Positions 1 to 7,332 of a stretch of DNA of 7,813 bases are shown here, piece after piece. The first letter of the stretch is position 1. The number at the start of each line of letters is the position of its first letter. The translations under genes were made by a program, and so were the position numbers. The DNA comes from an uncultured Burkholderiales bacterium (GTDB lineage Bacteria > Pseudomonadota > Gammaproteobacteria > Burkholderiales > Burkholderiaceae_D): contig CALMOR010000211.1 in the NCBI GenBank assembly GCA_937872165.1, positions 1 to 7,813 on the forward strand, written 5' to 3'. Below the pieces are notes generated by a model. The model searched no databases and had not been told where the DNA came from. It saw only the letters and a program-made list of their open reading frames with translations.

Positions 1-455
1 ATCGTCAGGGCCGGTTCGTGCTCGATCGTGTTGAGGTCGTCCGGATAGACGCGGATGCGCAGCCGGTCCGGCAGCGTCTGCGCGTTCGGCTGGACCGGTG
101 GCACGTAGCGGGTCTCGATGCGCATCGGCAACAGCGCGATCGGTCGGTGGCCGTCGAGGCTGCCGACCATCAGCGACGGGTCGCGCTGCCGCACGAGACC
201 GTCGGCGAGGGCGTCGACGCGGGCGTCGAGCTCGCGCCGCCGTGCGACCAGCGAGGCGCGACCCGCGGTCGCTTCGGCGAGCCGTTCGCGGATCGGACCC
301 CACACGTTCGGCGAGTCGCCGTTCCGCAGCGACGCGTCGAGTTCGGCCTGCAGCGACGCGACCGCCCGCTCGGCCGCGCGTTGCGCGGCGACGGCGTCCT
401 GCAGGCTCGTGCGAGCGGCGACGAGGCCGCTCAGGTCGAGATCGATGCGGGCCAT
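1..455 (-). CDS. Uncharacterised large protein, N-terminal 151 residues (gene runs off left edge)
   Basis: Fourth gene of the leftward operon. The frame opens at an ATG and stays open to the window edge, giving 151 residues. Residues about 10-95 are rich in A, R, L, E and Q in a heptad-like pattern and should form long helices or a coiled coil, with a break around NGDSPNVWGP (45-54). A more ordered segment follows: IALLPMRIETRYVPP (106-120) and LRIRVYPDDLNTIEHEP (132-148). From memory, a similar pair of motifs (LPVRIETRF-like, then RIYPDD...HEP.LT) marks the start of a family of long, uncharacterised bacterial proteins, so most of the gene probably lies outside the window. There is no signal peptide. 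A good Shine-Dalgarno sequence supports the start. The gene follows its upstream neighbour after 66 bases with no terminator between. Coding status is well supported by the G/C-ending codons; the function is unknown. Confidence 0.85.
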   Translation of the reverse strand, partial: MARIDLDLSGLVAARTSLQDAVAAQRAAERAVASLQAELDASLRNGDSPNVWGPIRERLAEATAGRASLVARRRELDARVDALADGLVRQRDPSLMVGSLDGHRPIALLPMRIETRYVPPVQPNAQTLPDRLRIRVYPDDLNTIEHEPALT

Positions 456-464
456 GCGTCGGAT

Positions 465-470
465 CCTCCC
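465..470 (-). promoter_or_regulatory. Ribosome binding site of the left-edge gene
   Basis: GGGAGG on the minus strand, nine bases before the ATG at 455-453. It fixes the start of the truncated gene and shows that this gene has its own ribosome entry, unlike the overlapping genes upstream. Confidence 0.7.
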
Positions 471-521
471 GATGGGTCGCGGACGCTCCGCGGCGTCGCT
501 GTGATCGTTGATCGTCGTTCG

Positions 522-3500
522 TTACTTCGGCACCTCTAGCGCCGCGCCGCGCCACCAGCCGCGGAACGGTCGTTGCAGCATCGCGTCGGCGACCGTCGCC
601 GCGTGGGGGTCGACCCAGCGCGGCCCTTGCGCGGGACCGGTGTCGCGCAGCGCGGCCCCGGTGAAGTAGCGGCCGGCGGCGACGCCTCCCCGACCGCCGA
701 CCTCGCTCCAGTCGATGTCCTGCCAGCCGGCCCCGTCCTCGGGCGCGGCGTCCGGGTCGTCGTCGGGCTCGTCGAAGCCGAAGCGCGGCTCGGTCATCTG
801 CTCCTGGATCACGAAGAAGTACTGCGCGATGTCGGCCGGACGGATGTCGAAGCCGACGTACGTGATGTCCTTGCCGAGATGGCCGCGCAGGATCGGCAGC
901 ACGATGTCGGCGGGGATCATCTCGGGCTGCGCGGGCGGCACCGCGACGCTGGCGCCGCCCGGTCGCGTCTCGTTGCCGACGATCGGGTAGGCATAGATCG
1001 CGACGGTCGGGAAGCGCTCCAGCAACTGGCCGCGGATCAGCAGCACCGTCAATGCCGCGCTCGACGGTTGCGTGCCGAGTCGCTGCGCGCGCCATCGATG
1101 GATCGGCGCGATGTCGTCCCCGCCGTCGAGCCGCTGCCAGAAGTGCTGGAAGGGCGTCCCGCGCTGATCGGTCGGGAAGCCCTGCCACAGCAGCTCGCGA
1201 CCCATCTCGTGATTGGCGCCCAGCATCAGCGACTCGACGAATCGCGGGTTGGTCTGCACGGCCATGATGAAGTCGTCGGGCAACACGCCGACGCCCGGCA
1301 GGAAGACCTCGGGCGCGATGTCGGCGAGCTTGCGCGACAGCGGATAGATCAGATGCGGATAGGCCATCACACGGTCCCACAGCCGCGGGATCACGAAGCT
1401 CGGCGGCAGGACCGCCAGGTCGAGACGCGCGCTCACGAACGGATGAGTCAGGGCGCCGCCGGCCCACGTCACGTCCTGCGCGCCGAGTGACAGCGTGGTC
1501 GCGAGTCGCGCCGGCACGGTCTCGGCCGGGTCGATGCGGGTCCGCGTCTCGGCGACGGTGGCGTCGGTCGCGAAGTCCACCGGCCGGATCGTCACGAGCG
1601 ACGCGAGCGGCGGCGTGACGAGCGTCTGGTAGACCTTGAACGCATCGGAGTAGCGACGCAGCGTCGCGTGGTCCTTCAGCGCCGGGGGCAGCGTGATGGT
1701 CGGGACGGTCGCGGCCCGCGGTCCGCCGCCGACGACCGAGAAGTCGCCGGGACCGCCGAGGCCGACCTTCACCGTCCCCGGTGCCTGGCCGAGGGTGGAC
1801 GCCGGCAGGCTCGTGAACACCGCCGTGTTGCCGTACAGCTTCAGCGCCTGCAACGGTACCGACGCGACCAGGCTCGACGTGATGTTGGCGAGCGCCGGCG
1901 CGGCCTTGAGGCTGGTGCGCAGCGGTCGCGTCGACGTCGCGGTGAACGGCGACCCGTAGGCCTTCAACGCGCCGCTGCGTCCGTCGATGCGAAGCGCCTG
2001 GCTCGAGACCTTGCCCTCGTCGACGGCGAGCAGGACGCCTTCGGTGCCGACCTTGCTGCTGTGCTGGATCAACTGCGACAGGTCGCCTTGCAGCGGCTGC
2101 GGCGACGCCCGCTGCAGCTCGGCGATGCGCAGCGCGTGCGTCTCGGTGATCAGTCCGAGATGCCACACGTCCCCGATCGCAGGCGGCTTCCGCGTGACGC
2201 CGACTGCCTGCTTGCGGACCCGGGCGTTCTGGGTCCGGATGGCCTTCAGGTCCGTGCCGCTGATGGTCGTCGCGAGGCCGAGCCACGGTTGCAGGTCGAT
2301 CTGCGCGTCGAGCGAATCCGGCAACGGGATCGCATCGTACGAGCGACTGCCGACGAGGCCGTCGGGGACGAAGCGGTTGGGGTCGATCGCGTCGAGGTTC
2401 TTCGACGCGTTCGCGAAGCGGTCGACCAGCGCGCGGACCTGCACCGCGACGCCGACCTGCGCGGCGTCGGCGCGGTTGCGCCATTGCGCGGACCGGAACA
2501 ACGGTCGGCGCGGGCTCGTCAGCCTGCGCATCGCGCCGTCGAAGACCTCGTCGGGCAGCGTGGCATCGGCGATGCGGCCGTAGAGGCTCCGATCGTTCGC
2601 GAGCTTGATGCGAGCGTTCGCGGGACCGAGCACGGCCAGCAGGCGATCGGGCGGGAGCCGGTCGAGGTGCCGCGCCTCGATGCGCTTCAGCACGTCGCGC
2701 GACAACCGCGACAGCGAGAAGGCCCGCTCGGCCGCGAGCACGTCGCCGACCTGCTGCCACGCCGCCTGCATGAACGCGTCCTGATTGCGTCGCACGACCT
2801 CGGCGCCCCAGCCGGCCGCGAGTCGGTAGCGCGGCTGCAGGTTCAGCTCGTCGAGCCAGTGCGACGCGACCGCCGCGGGATCGACCGCGTGTTTCCTCGA
2901 CGGGAACTCGCCGTAGATCGGCGGCCCGAGCGTCGGTGCCGTCGACGACGGCGACGCGCCGCTCGTCGCCTGGGCGCGACCGGCGTCGAGGATGGCGCCG
3001 AGCTTGCCCGCGAAGACGGGGTCGGCGGGCTCCGGGACGAAGTCGAGCGGGACCATCGCGCCTTCGAAGACGGTGCGGCCGGCATCGACGCCGTCGAACA
3101 GCAGATGATCGCCGTCGACCGCGACCGGTTGCTCGCCGATCCGGCGAAGCTGCGCGACGACGTCCGGGTGACCCCCGTACTGGCTCGGCGTGCGGATGCG
3201 CCGTGCGAGCGTCTCGATGTCGCCGACCGGACCGGTCGAGAAAGTCCAGTGGTAGTAGACCGGCAACTCGGCATCGACGAGCTGTTCGCCGGTCCACGCG
3301 GGACCGAGGCTCGCTCCGTCGAACGGCTTGCCGAGACCGCGCGCGACGCCGCCGTCGGTCGCCGGCACGACGCATGCGACGTAATCGGTGCGCGGTGCGA
3401 GGCGGCGCGGGCAGACGAGTCGCGAGACGTTGCGCTCGGGCGCCGCGTTCAACGCGGCCGAGAGGCCCGCGCGATCGGACGGGTCGAGCTCCGAGACGAC

Positions 3501-4007
3501 CTGCGTGTGCGCCCACAGCCACGCGTCGTCGAGCTTCGGCAGTTCGTCGTCGATGTCGGCATGCGCGACGACGACAGAAGGCAACGGCCGCCCGCCCCTC
3601 ATCGACGGCGATGCGACGCGGGCCCGGTCGAGCACGACCAGCACCAGCCATGGACGCAGGCGATCGGTCGCGTCCGCATGCGCGGGAGTCAGCAGCCACG
3701 GGAAGTCGGGCGGATCGAAGTCGACGATCGCGCAGTAGTTCGGCTCGAAGTCGGTGACGTCGGGCTTCGGGTCCGTGCGCACGATCAGCGTCGGATCGAT
3801 GCCGATGATGTCGCCCGGACCGTAGAGCGTGAGGTCGAGCGTCCCCGACACCGCGTCGACCGCGTCGCCGTTCCGCTTCGCCTGCAGCGTCAGGCCGACC
3901 GACACGCGCGGCCGGCTCGCGAGCGCGCCGCCGATCGCGTCGGGGTTGCGATGCGCGCGCGCGAGGCCGCGTCGCGACCACGGCATGAAGCGATACGGGA
4001 TCGTCAT
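522..4007 (-). CDS. Uncharacterised 1161-residue protein of a recurrent motif-rich family, probably cytoplasmic
   Basis: Third gene of the operon, complete from ATG (4007) to TAA. I recognise the family as a recurring hypothetical protein but know no assigned function. Visible landmarks: an N-terminal FMPWSRRGLA (7-16); LTLYGPGDIIGIDP (59-72); DFEPNYCAIVDFDPPDFPW (86-104), a block rich in D, F and P; a hydrophobic strand RPWLVLVVL (118-126); LPVYYHWTFSTGPVGDIETL (248-267); PPIYGEFPS (362-370); a helical block (about 382-460) with WLDELNLQPRYR; a less conserved-looking middle (about 480-820); DPAETV (826-831); TNPRF (919-923); NHEMGRELLWQGFPTDQRG (932-950); and FFVIQEQMTEPRFGFDEP (1064-1081), then an acidic stretch and an ending around MLQRPFRGWW. 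The C-terminal block suggests full length. No signal peptide or membrane span is seen. It overlaps the DUF6603 gene by four bases and has a strong ribosome binding site. Upstream extension of the frame is Arg-rich shadow inside that gene. Confidence 0.9.
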   Translation of the reverse strand: MTIPYRFMPWSRRGLARAHRNPDAIGGALASRPRVSVGLTLQAKRNGDAVDAVSGTLDLTLYGPGDIIGIDPTLIVRTDPKPDVTDFEPNYCAIVDFDPPDFPWLLTPAHADATDRLRPWLVLVVLDRARVASPSMRGGRPLPSVVVAHADIDDELPKLDDAWLWAHTQVVSELDPSDRAGLSAALNAAPERNVSRLVCPRRLAPRTDYVACVVPATDGGVARGLGKPFDGASLGPAWTGEQLVDAELPVYYHWTFSTGPVGDIETLARRIRTPSQYGGHPDVVAQLRRIGEQPVAVDGDHLLFDGVDAGRTVFEGAMVPLDFVPEPADPVFAGKLGAILDAGRAQATSGASPSSTAPTLGPPIYGEFPSRKHAVDPAAVASHWLDELNLQPRYRLAAGWGAEVVRRNQDAFMQAAWQQVGDVLAAERAFSLSRLSRDVLKRIEARHLDRLPPDRLLAVLGPANARIKLANDRSLYGRIADATLPDEVFDGAMRRLTSPRRPLFRSAQWRNRADAAQVGVAVQVRALVDRFANASKNLDAIDPNRFVPDGLVGSRSYDAIPLPDSLDAQIDLQPWLGLATTISGTDLKAIRTQNARVRKQAVGVTRKPPAIGDVWHLGLITETHALRIAELQRASPQPLQGDLSQLIQHSSKVGTEGVLLAVDEGKVSSQALRIDGRSGALKAYGSPFTATSTRPLRTSLKAAPALANITSSLVASVPLQALKLYGNTAVFTSLPASTLGQAPGTVKVGLGGPGDFSVVGGGPRAATVPTITLPPALKDHATLRRYSDAFKVYQTLVTPPLASLVTIRPVDFATDATVAETRTRIDPAETVPARLATTLSLGAQDVTWAGGALTHPFVSARLDLAVLPPSFVIPRLWDRVMAYPHLIYPLSRKLADIAPEVFLPGVGVLPDDFIMAVQTNPRFVESLMLGANHEMGRELLWQGFPTDQRGTPFQHFWQRLDGGDDIAPIHRWRAQRLGTQPSSAALTVLLIRGQLLERFPTVAIYAYPIVGNETRPGGASVAVPPAQPEMIPADIVLPILRGHLGKDITYVGFDIRPADIAQYFFVIQEQMTEPRFGFDEPDDDPDAAPEDGAGWQDIDWSEVGGRGGVAAGRYFTGAALRDTGPAQGPRWVDPHAATVADAMLQRPFRGWWRGAALEVPK

Positions 4008-4019
4008 GCGATCGCCTCC
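4004..4019 (-). promoter_or_regulatory. ATGA stop/start overlap with Shine-Dalgarno sequence
   Basis: The DUF6603 gene ends in TGA (4006-4004) and the 1161-residue gene starts with ATG (4007-4005), sharing ATGA. GGAGG at 4019-4015 lies seven bases before this ATG, inside the last codons of the upstream gene. This combination indicates translational coupling and decides the start of the downstream gene. Confidence 0.85.
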
Positions 4020-6604
4020 GCGAGGTCCATCACCTGCAGCGTCGCGGCGACGCGGCTCGTCGTCGTCGCGCTCGCGTCCTTCGCGCGCTCTGCCTTCCAG
4101 TAGCTCGCGAACACCTGGCCGCTCGCGGTCGTCGCGAGCGTGGCCTTGTCGGCCACGACGACCGGTACGGGGTCGACGCGCAGCGCGACGGTCTGCGCGG
4201 GCTGGCTCAACGCTCGGTCGCGCAACGGCGACAGCCCCGCCGAGCCGAACGCCATCAGCGGGCCGTGACGATCGACGGCGAAGACGCCGGTGCTGCGGCG
4301 ACGCGCCTTCTTCGCGACGCGCGGCGCGCCGAGGTCGACCTCCTCGTAGCTCAACGGCTCGGCGATCGGCTCGCCGAGCTCGAACGCGTCGGAGCCGAGC
4401 TCGTAGCCGGCGGTGAAGGATTCGAACGACGGCTTCGAGATGCGATCGTCCCCGGACATCTCGATGAACTGCGCGGCCGCGAAGAAGTCGCTGCGCGTCG
4501 ACGCGGGCGGCAGTCCGTCCGCCGCGTCGCCGTCCTGCGCGAGCGTGAGCGCGGCGCCGAAGAACTCGTCGGCGCCGTCGATGCCGCTTCCGCTCGCCTT
4601 GTCGAGGCGCAGCTCGAACGGCACCAGCTTCTGCTGGAACACGAGCGTGCCGAGCGGATGCGCGAGCACGTCGTTCGGACCGGGCTTCACGTCGGCGAGG
4701 CTGAGGAAGCTCTCGCCGCCGCGCGGCAGTTGCGCGCTCCAGTTGCCGAGCTTCGCGATCTCGGCTGCGAGCAGTGTCGCCAAGTCGACCGTGACCTGCG
4801 GCGTCGCGCGGTCGGTGCCCCACGACTCGTCGATGTGCAGCGAGAAGTCGGGCAGCGGCCACGGCGTGTGCACGCTCGCCTTGCCCGCGATGTGCCAGCG
4901 ACCCGGACCGGCGAGCAGTCCCTCGAGCCGCACCGATGCGAAGTCCGCGCCGAAGACGTGGATCGCGAGATAGGCGTGGAGGTCGACCTCGAAGTAGAAC
5001 TTCGGCGAGAGGTAGCAGATCGCGTCGAAGCCCCAGCCGCCCTCGATGCTGGCGATGCCGATGTCCGCCCAGACCTTGAGGTCGGAGCCGGCCTGCACGG
5101 TGGCCGACGTGATCGCGAAGTAACCCTTGAACGAGAGACCGACGATGCCGATGTCGAACGAGCAGCCGACCCGGTCGAACGGCGACGGGATGTCCGATGG
5201 GATCTCCTTGAACTTCGGATGGAAGCCGCCGGCGCTGATCAGGAAGGTGGGCCGGTCGCCGAACGACGCGCGGAACGCGAACTGCCCGGTGATCGAGATG
5301 AACGCGACGCGCGAGTGGATCAGCTTTGCGTCGAACGCGATCCGCAACGGCGAGAACACGACGGTGCCGACGAAGTCGAGGCGCAGGTACAGCAACGCGA
5401 GGTCGGCCGTGACCAGCGGCGGCAACTGCACGACGGCCTGGCCGAGCAGCGTGAACTGCGTGCTCTCGATGAGGAGGCCGAGCCGCACGGTGACGAGGCT
5501 CGGCGTCCCCCAGCCGAGCTCGAGCATCGGCCCGATGATGAAGCCGCCGGCCTCGACCGGGAACAGCGTGCGCAGCGTCGAGACGATCTGCGGCGCGTTG
5601 GCGACCGGATTGTCGGGGAACAGCACGGCGTCGAGCGAGCCGGCCCCGAGGGCCTGCGACAGCGCCGGCGGGCTAGCGGTGTGCTGCACGCCGATCAGGC
5701 CGCCGACGCCGGTGAGCGTGAAGCCGAACGACAGCTGGATCGGCGGGAACCGACCGAAGATCAGCAGCAGCAGCGAGAAGCCGGCCTCGGACTTCGTGTC
5801 GAGGAGCGCGATGGCCTTGACGCCGATGGCGAGCATCTTCAGTTCGAGCACGCCCGCATAGCCCTCTTCGTCGACCGCGAGGAAGCCCCCGCCCTTGACG
5901 ATGCCGGCATCGAGCGCGAGGCCGATGCCGTCCGGAGGCTTGAACGCGAACGCGATCGGCGTGCCGCCCGCGAGGTCGAGCGTCAGCCGCACGCCCATCC
6001 GTTCGATCGAGGCCTGGAACGGACCGAGCTCGACGCCGAACGACGCCGACAGTTCGACCTTCAGCTTCGCGAAGCTGCCGTCGACCGGCTCGAGGCCGAG
6101 CGTGATGCCCTGCAGCTCGAAGGGTCCGGCGGGCAGCGTCGGGATCGGCAGGTTGGCCGTGAGGCCGGTGCCGTTGGCGAGGCGCAGCCGGCCCGCCTTG
6201 TCGGCCGATGCGTCGACGTCGAACTTCAACGCGATGCCGTCGCCGAGCACGAGCTTGAGGAAGCCGTCCTTCGGCCTGATCGACGCGACGATGTCGTGCA
6301 CGAAGAAGTCCAGCGACGGCGCGTCGTTGTTCAACGCGAGTCCGACGCCGAGCTCGCCGACCGAGAACGAGAGACCCTCGTCGTCGTCGACGATCGACAA
6401 CGCGGGCGCCGCACGGCCGAGCCGGAGCCCGAACGCATAGGCACCGCTGACCTGGACCGGACCGGGCGGCAGGACCGGCACCAGCATGCCGACGCTCGCG
6501 GTCGACGTGAACTTGACGCTGACGCTGGTCCCGCCGATCGGTTTCGTCTGTTCGAACGCGAGGTCGAGCGCGGCCTTGATCCGGCTCGGCGGACCGGCAC
6601 TCAT
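4004..6604 (-). CDS. DUF6603-type beta-rich protein, 866 residues
   Basis: Second gene of the operon. The protein starts MSAGPPSRIK with no signal peptide, so it is likely cytoplasmic. Residues about 25-600 are a continuous run of short alternating hydrophobic strands separated by Gly, Pro and Asp turns. Landmarks I associate with DUF6603 proteins are SFGFTLTGVGGLIGVQHT (292-309), LDAVLFPDNPVANAPQIV (324-341), GPMLELGWGTPS (358-369), SAGGFHPKF (457-465), a YFAITSATVQ segment (495-504) and WHIAGKAS (570-577). The C-terminal part (about 600-866) contains NWSAQLPRGG, AHPLGTLVFQQKLVP and AQFIEMSGDDRISKPSFES, also familiar from longer members of this family. Residues 41-264 look like a degenerate tandem repeat of about 112 residues. 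The start at 6604 overlaps the upstream stop as ATGA; the frame is open further upstream to 7168, but that stretch is out-of-frame shadow. Biochemical function is unknown; assignment rests on recall of the family pattern. Confidence 0.88.
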   Translation of the reverse strand: MSAGPPSRIKAALDLAFEQTKPIGGTSVSVKFTSTASVGMLVPVLPPGPVQVSGAYAFGLRLGRAAPALSIVDDDEGLSFSVGELGVGLALNNDAPSLDFFVHDIVASIRPKDGFLKLVLGDGIALKFDVDASADKAGRLRLANGTGLTANLPIPTLPAGPFELQGITLGLEPVDGSFAKLKVELSASFGVELGPFQASIERMGVRLTLDLAGGTPIAFAFKPPDGIGLALDAGIVKGGGFLAVDEEGYAGVLELKMLAIGVKAIALLDTKSEAGFSLLLLIFGRFPPIQLSFGFTLTGVGGLIGVQHTASPPALSQALGAGSLDAVLFPDNPVANAPQIVSTLRTLFPVEAGGFIIGPMLELGWGTPSLVTVRLGLLIESTQFTLLGQAVVQLPPLVTADLALLYLRLDFVGTVVFSPLRIAFDAKLIHSRVAFISITGQFAFRASFGDRPTFLISAGGFHPKFKEIPSDIPSPFDRVGCSFDIGIVGLSFKGYFAITSATVQAGSDLKVWADIGIASIEGGWGFDAICYLSPKFYFEVDLHAYLAIHVFGADFASVRLEGLLAGPGRWHIAGKASVHTPWPLPDFSLHIDESWGTDRATPQVTVDLATLLAAEIAKLGNWSAQLPRGGESFLSLADVKPGPNDVLAHPLGTLVFQQKLVPFELRLDKASGSGIDGADEFFGAALTLAQDGDAADGLPPASTRSDFFAAAQFIEMSGDDRISKPSFESFTAGYELGSDAFELGEPIAEPLSYEEVDLGAPRVAKKARRRSTGVFAVDRHGPLMAFGSAGLSPLRDRALSQPAQTVALRVDPVPVVVADKATLATTASGQVFASYWKAERAKDASATTTSRVAATLQVMDLAEAIA
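5813..6484 (-). repeat. Degenerate tandem protein repeat of about 112 residues in the DUF6603 protein
   Basis: Two motif pairs in the N-terminal third keep the same 112-residue offset: PVLPPGP (43-49) with PTLPAGP (155-161), and PKDG (111-114) with PPDG (223-226). Gly54 and Gly166 also match. The rest is only weakly similar and needs a small gap. This suggests duplication of a beta-rich unit (roughly 41-152 and 153-264). A possible third, weaker copy may begin near FPPIQLSFGFTL (286-297). Boundaries are approximate. Confidence 0.5.
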
Positions 6605-6616
6605 CTGCAACGTCCC
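6601..6616 (-). promoter_or_regulatory. ATGA stop/start overlap at the DUF6603 gene start
   Basis: The upstream small gene ends in TGA (6603-6601) and the DUF6603 gene starts with ATG (6604-6602). A weak GGGA (6616-6613) lies eight bases before the ATG. The overlap favours this ATG as the true start and suggests coupling to translation of the upstream gene, which depends on ribosomes being in the frame used after position 6885. Confidence 0.75.
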
Positions 6617-7168
6617 GCGCCCGTCGGTCCCTTCAGCGTGAGCGTCGGGCTCGCGCCGAGGTCGGGCAGCGCCTGCTGCACCCACCCGCTCGCGGGCGCG
6701 GTGGCGGGCGCCGTGAACGAGCGGTCGATCATGCTGCCGACGAGGAGGGCGACGAGTCCGAGCGCGGCCTGACCGTCGGCGAGCTGATCCGCGCTGCCGG
6801 CCCCGAGCAGCTGCGCGAGCTTGTCCGCCTCGTGGTTCGCGGCCGGCCCGCCGTCCGCGTCGCCGCTGACCATCAACAGCAGCTTGCGCCGCGATGGCCC
6901 GCTCGACGTAGCCGAGCGCCGCGAGCGTCTCGGCGATGACCTCGGTCGCGAGCGCGAGCGACGCGGCGTCGGCGCCGCTGTCGCGGAAGTCCTCGAGCAC
7001 CGGATCGACCGGCGGTGCCGCGGCGTTCAGAACGCCGAGCGTCTGCCAGATCATCGCCTCGACGGCGGGCTGCTCTGCGGCCGGGATGCCGCTCGTCGAC
7101 ACGACGCGCGCGATCGACGCCCTGTACCAAGCGTAGGTCTGCGTGAAGACCTTGTCCGGCGTCGTCAT
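6601..7168 (-). CDS. Unrecognised small protein, first gene of the operon, interrupted by an apparent +1 frameshift
   Basis: Translation starts at ATG 7168 after an AGGGGGA ribosome binding site and gives MTTPDKVFTQTYAWYRASIA followed by an Ala-rich helical region ending ALGYVERAIAA (residue 94, codon ending at 6887). After this the same frame turns Arg-rich with many A/T-ending codons, while the next frame becomes clean coding sequence: KLLLMVSGDADGG onward to GPTGAGRCR and a TGA that overlaps the DUF6603 start. Skipping one base near 6886 joins the parts into a 188-residue, mostly helical protein with no signal peptide or clear membrane span. I recognise no family. The later half could be a separate gene starting at TTG 6876 or ATG 6873, but neither has a ribosome binding site. 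Whether the shift is an assembly error, a mutation or a programmed event cannot be told from the sequence. Confidence 0.65.
6880..6890 (-). other. Apparent frameshift point in the first operon gene
   Basis: On the minus strand the sequence reads GCG GCG C AAG CTG CTG TTG. Upstream codons in the first frame end almost always in G or C up to the second GCG; immediately after, only the frame starting at AAG (6885) keeps that bias. The extra base is most simply C at 6886. No classical slippery heptamer is present. Confidence 0.6.
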
Positions 7169-7176
7169 GCTGCGCG

Positions 7177-7183
7177 TCCCCCT
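7177..7183 (-). promoter_or_regulatory. Ribosome binding site of the first operon gene
   Basis: AGGGGGA on the minus strand, eight bases before ATG 7168. It supports this start and shows the N-terminal half is translated, although the frame later breaks. Confidence 0.65.
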
Positions 7184-7218
7184 GTACAGACCCGCGTCGC
7201 TTCCCCGAGCGAGCGGTG

Positions 7219-7247
7219 AGACTAGGGGAGCATCGGCTCCATGTAAA
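7219..7247 (-). promoter_or_regulatory. Predicted sigma70-type promoter of the leftward operon
   Basis: The minus strand carries TTTACA (7247-7242, five of six matches to the -35 consensus), a 17-base spacer, and TAGTCT (7224-7219, four of six matches to the -10 consensus). Transcription would start near 7212, leaving a leader of about 44 bases before ATG 7168. It lies in the 164-bp gap between the divergent genes and is one of the least GC-rich spots there. I found no equally good promoter for the rightward receptor gene in the same gap. Confidence 0.6.
7227..7240. promoter_or_regulatory. Inverted repeat inside the promoter spacer, possible operator
   Basis: GGAGC-ATCG-GCTCC is a perfect five-base inverted repeat with a four-base centre. 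It sits wholly between the predicted -35 and -10 boxes of the operon promoter, where a bound regulator would affect RNA polymerase directly. The arms are short and GC-rich, so chance is possible. No regulator gene is visible in the window. Confidence 0.35.
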
Positions 7248-7332
7248 GCGTCCGTCGGGCGCTCTTTCCCATGCGCGCCGACCGTCGTTCAGCGACCGAA
7301 GCGGCATCATCGCGGCCTTGTCGAGAGAGCTC

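Noticed and set aside
456..521. Short repeat (ACGATCA next to ACGATCA) in the gap before the left-edge gene
   Set aside because: Only two short copies with no hairpin or T-run, so neither a terminator nor a convincing operator.
1155..1214. HEMGR in the 1161-residue protein as a zinc-protease-like motif
   Set aside because: The second histidine of HExxH is missing, and no third metal ligand is evident; the segment is better read as a family signature.
1668..4103. An 811-codon open frame on the plus strand antisense to the 1161-residue gene
   Set aside because: Its product is extremely rich in Arg, Asp and Ala without domain-like pattern, and it mirrors the minus-strand gene; long antisense frames are expected where sense codons nearly always end in G or C.
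4008..4862. Upstream extension of the 1161-residue gene by 285 codons
   Set aside because: The extension is Arg-rich shadow inside the DUF6603 gene; the ATG at 4007 has a strong ribosome binding site and an ATGA overlap.
4265..6772. An 835-codon open frame on the plus strand antisense to the DUF6603 gene
   Set aside because: Same reason: Arg/Glu-rich shadow, no recognisable motifs and no ribosome binding site, while the minus strand holds a recognisable family.
6601..6876. Second half of the first gene as an independent gene starting at TTG 6876 or ATG 6873
   Set aside because: No ribosome binding site precedes either codon, and clean coding bias in this frame begins just before them, right where the upstream frame loses it, so a frameshifted single gene fits better.
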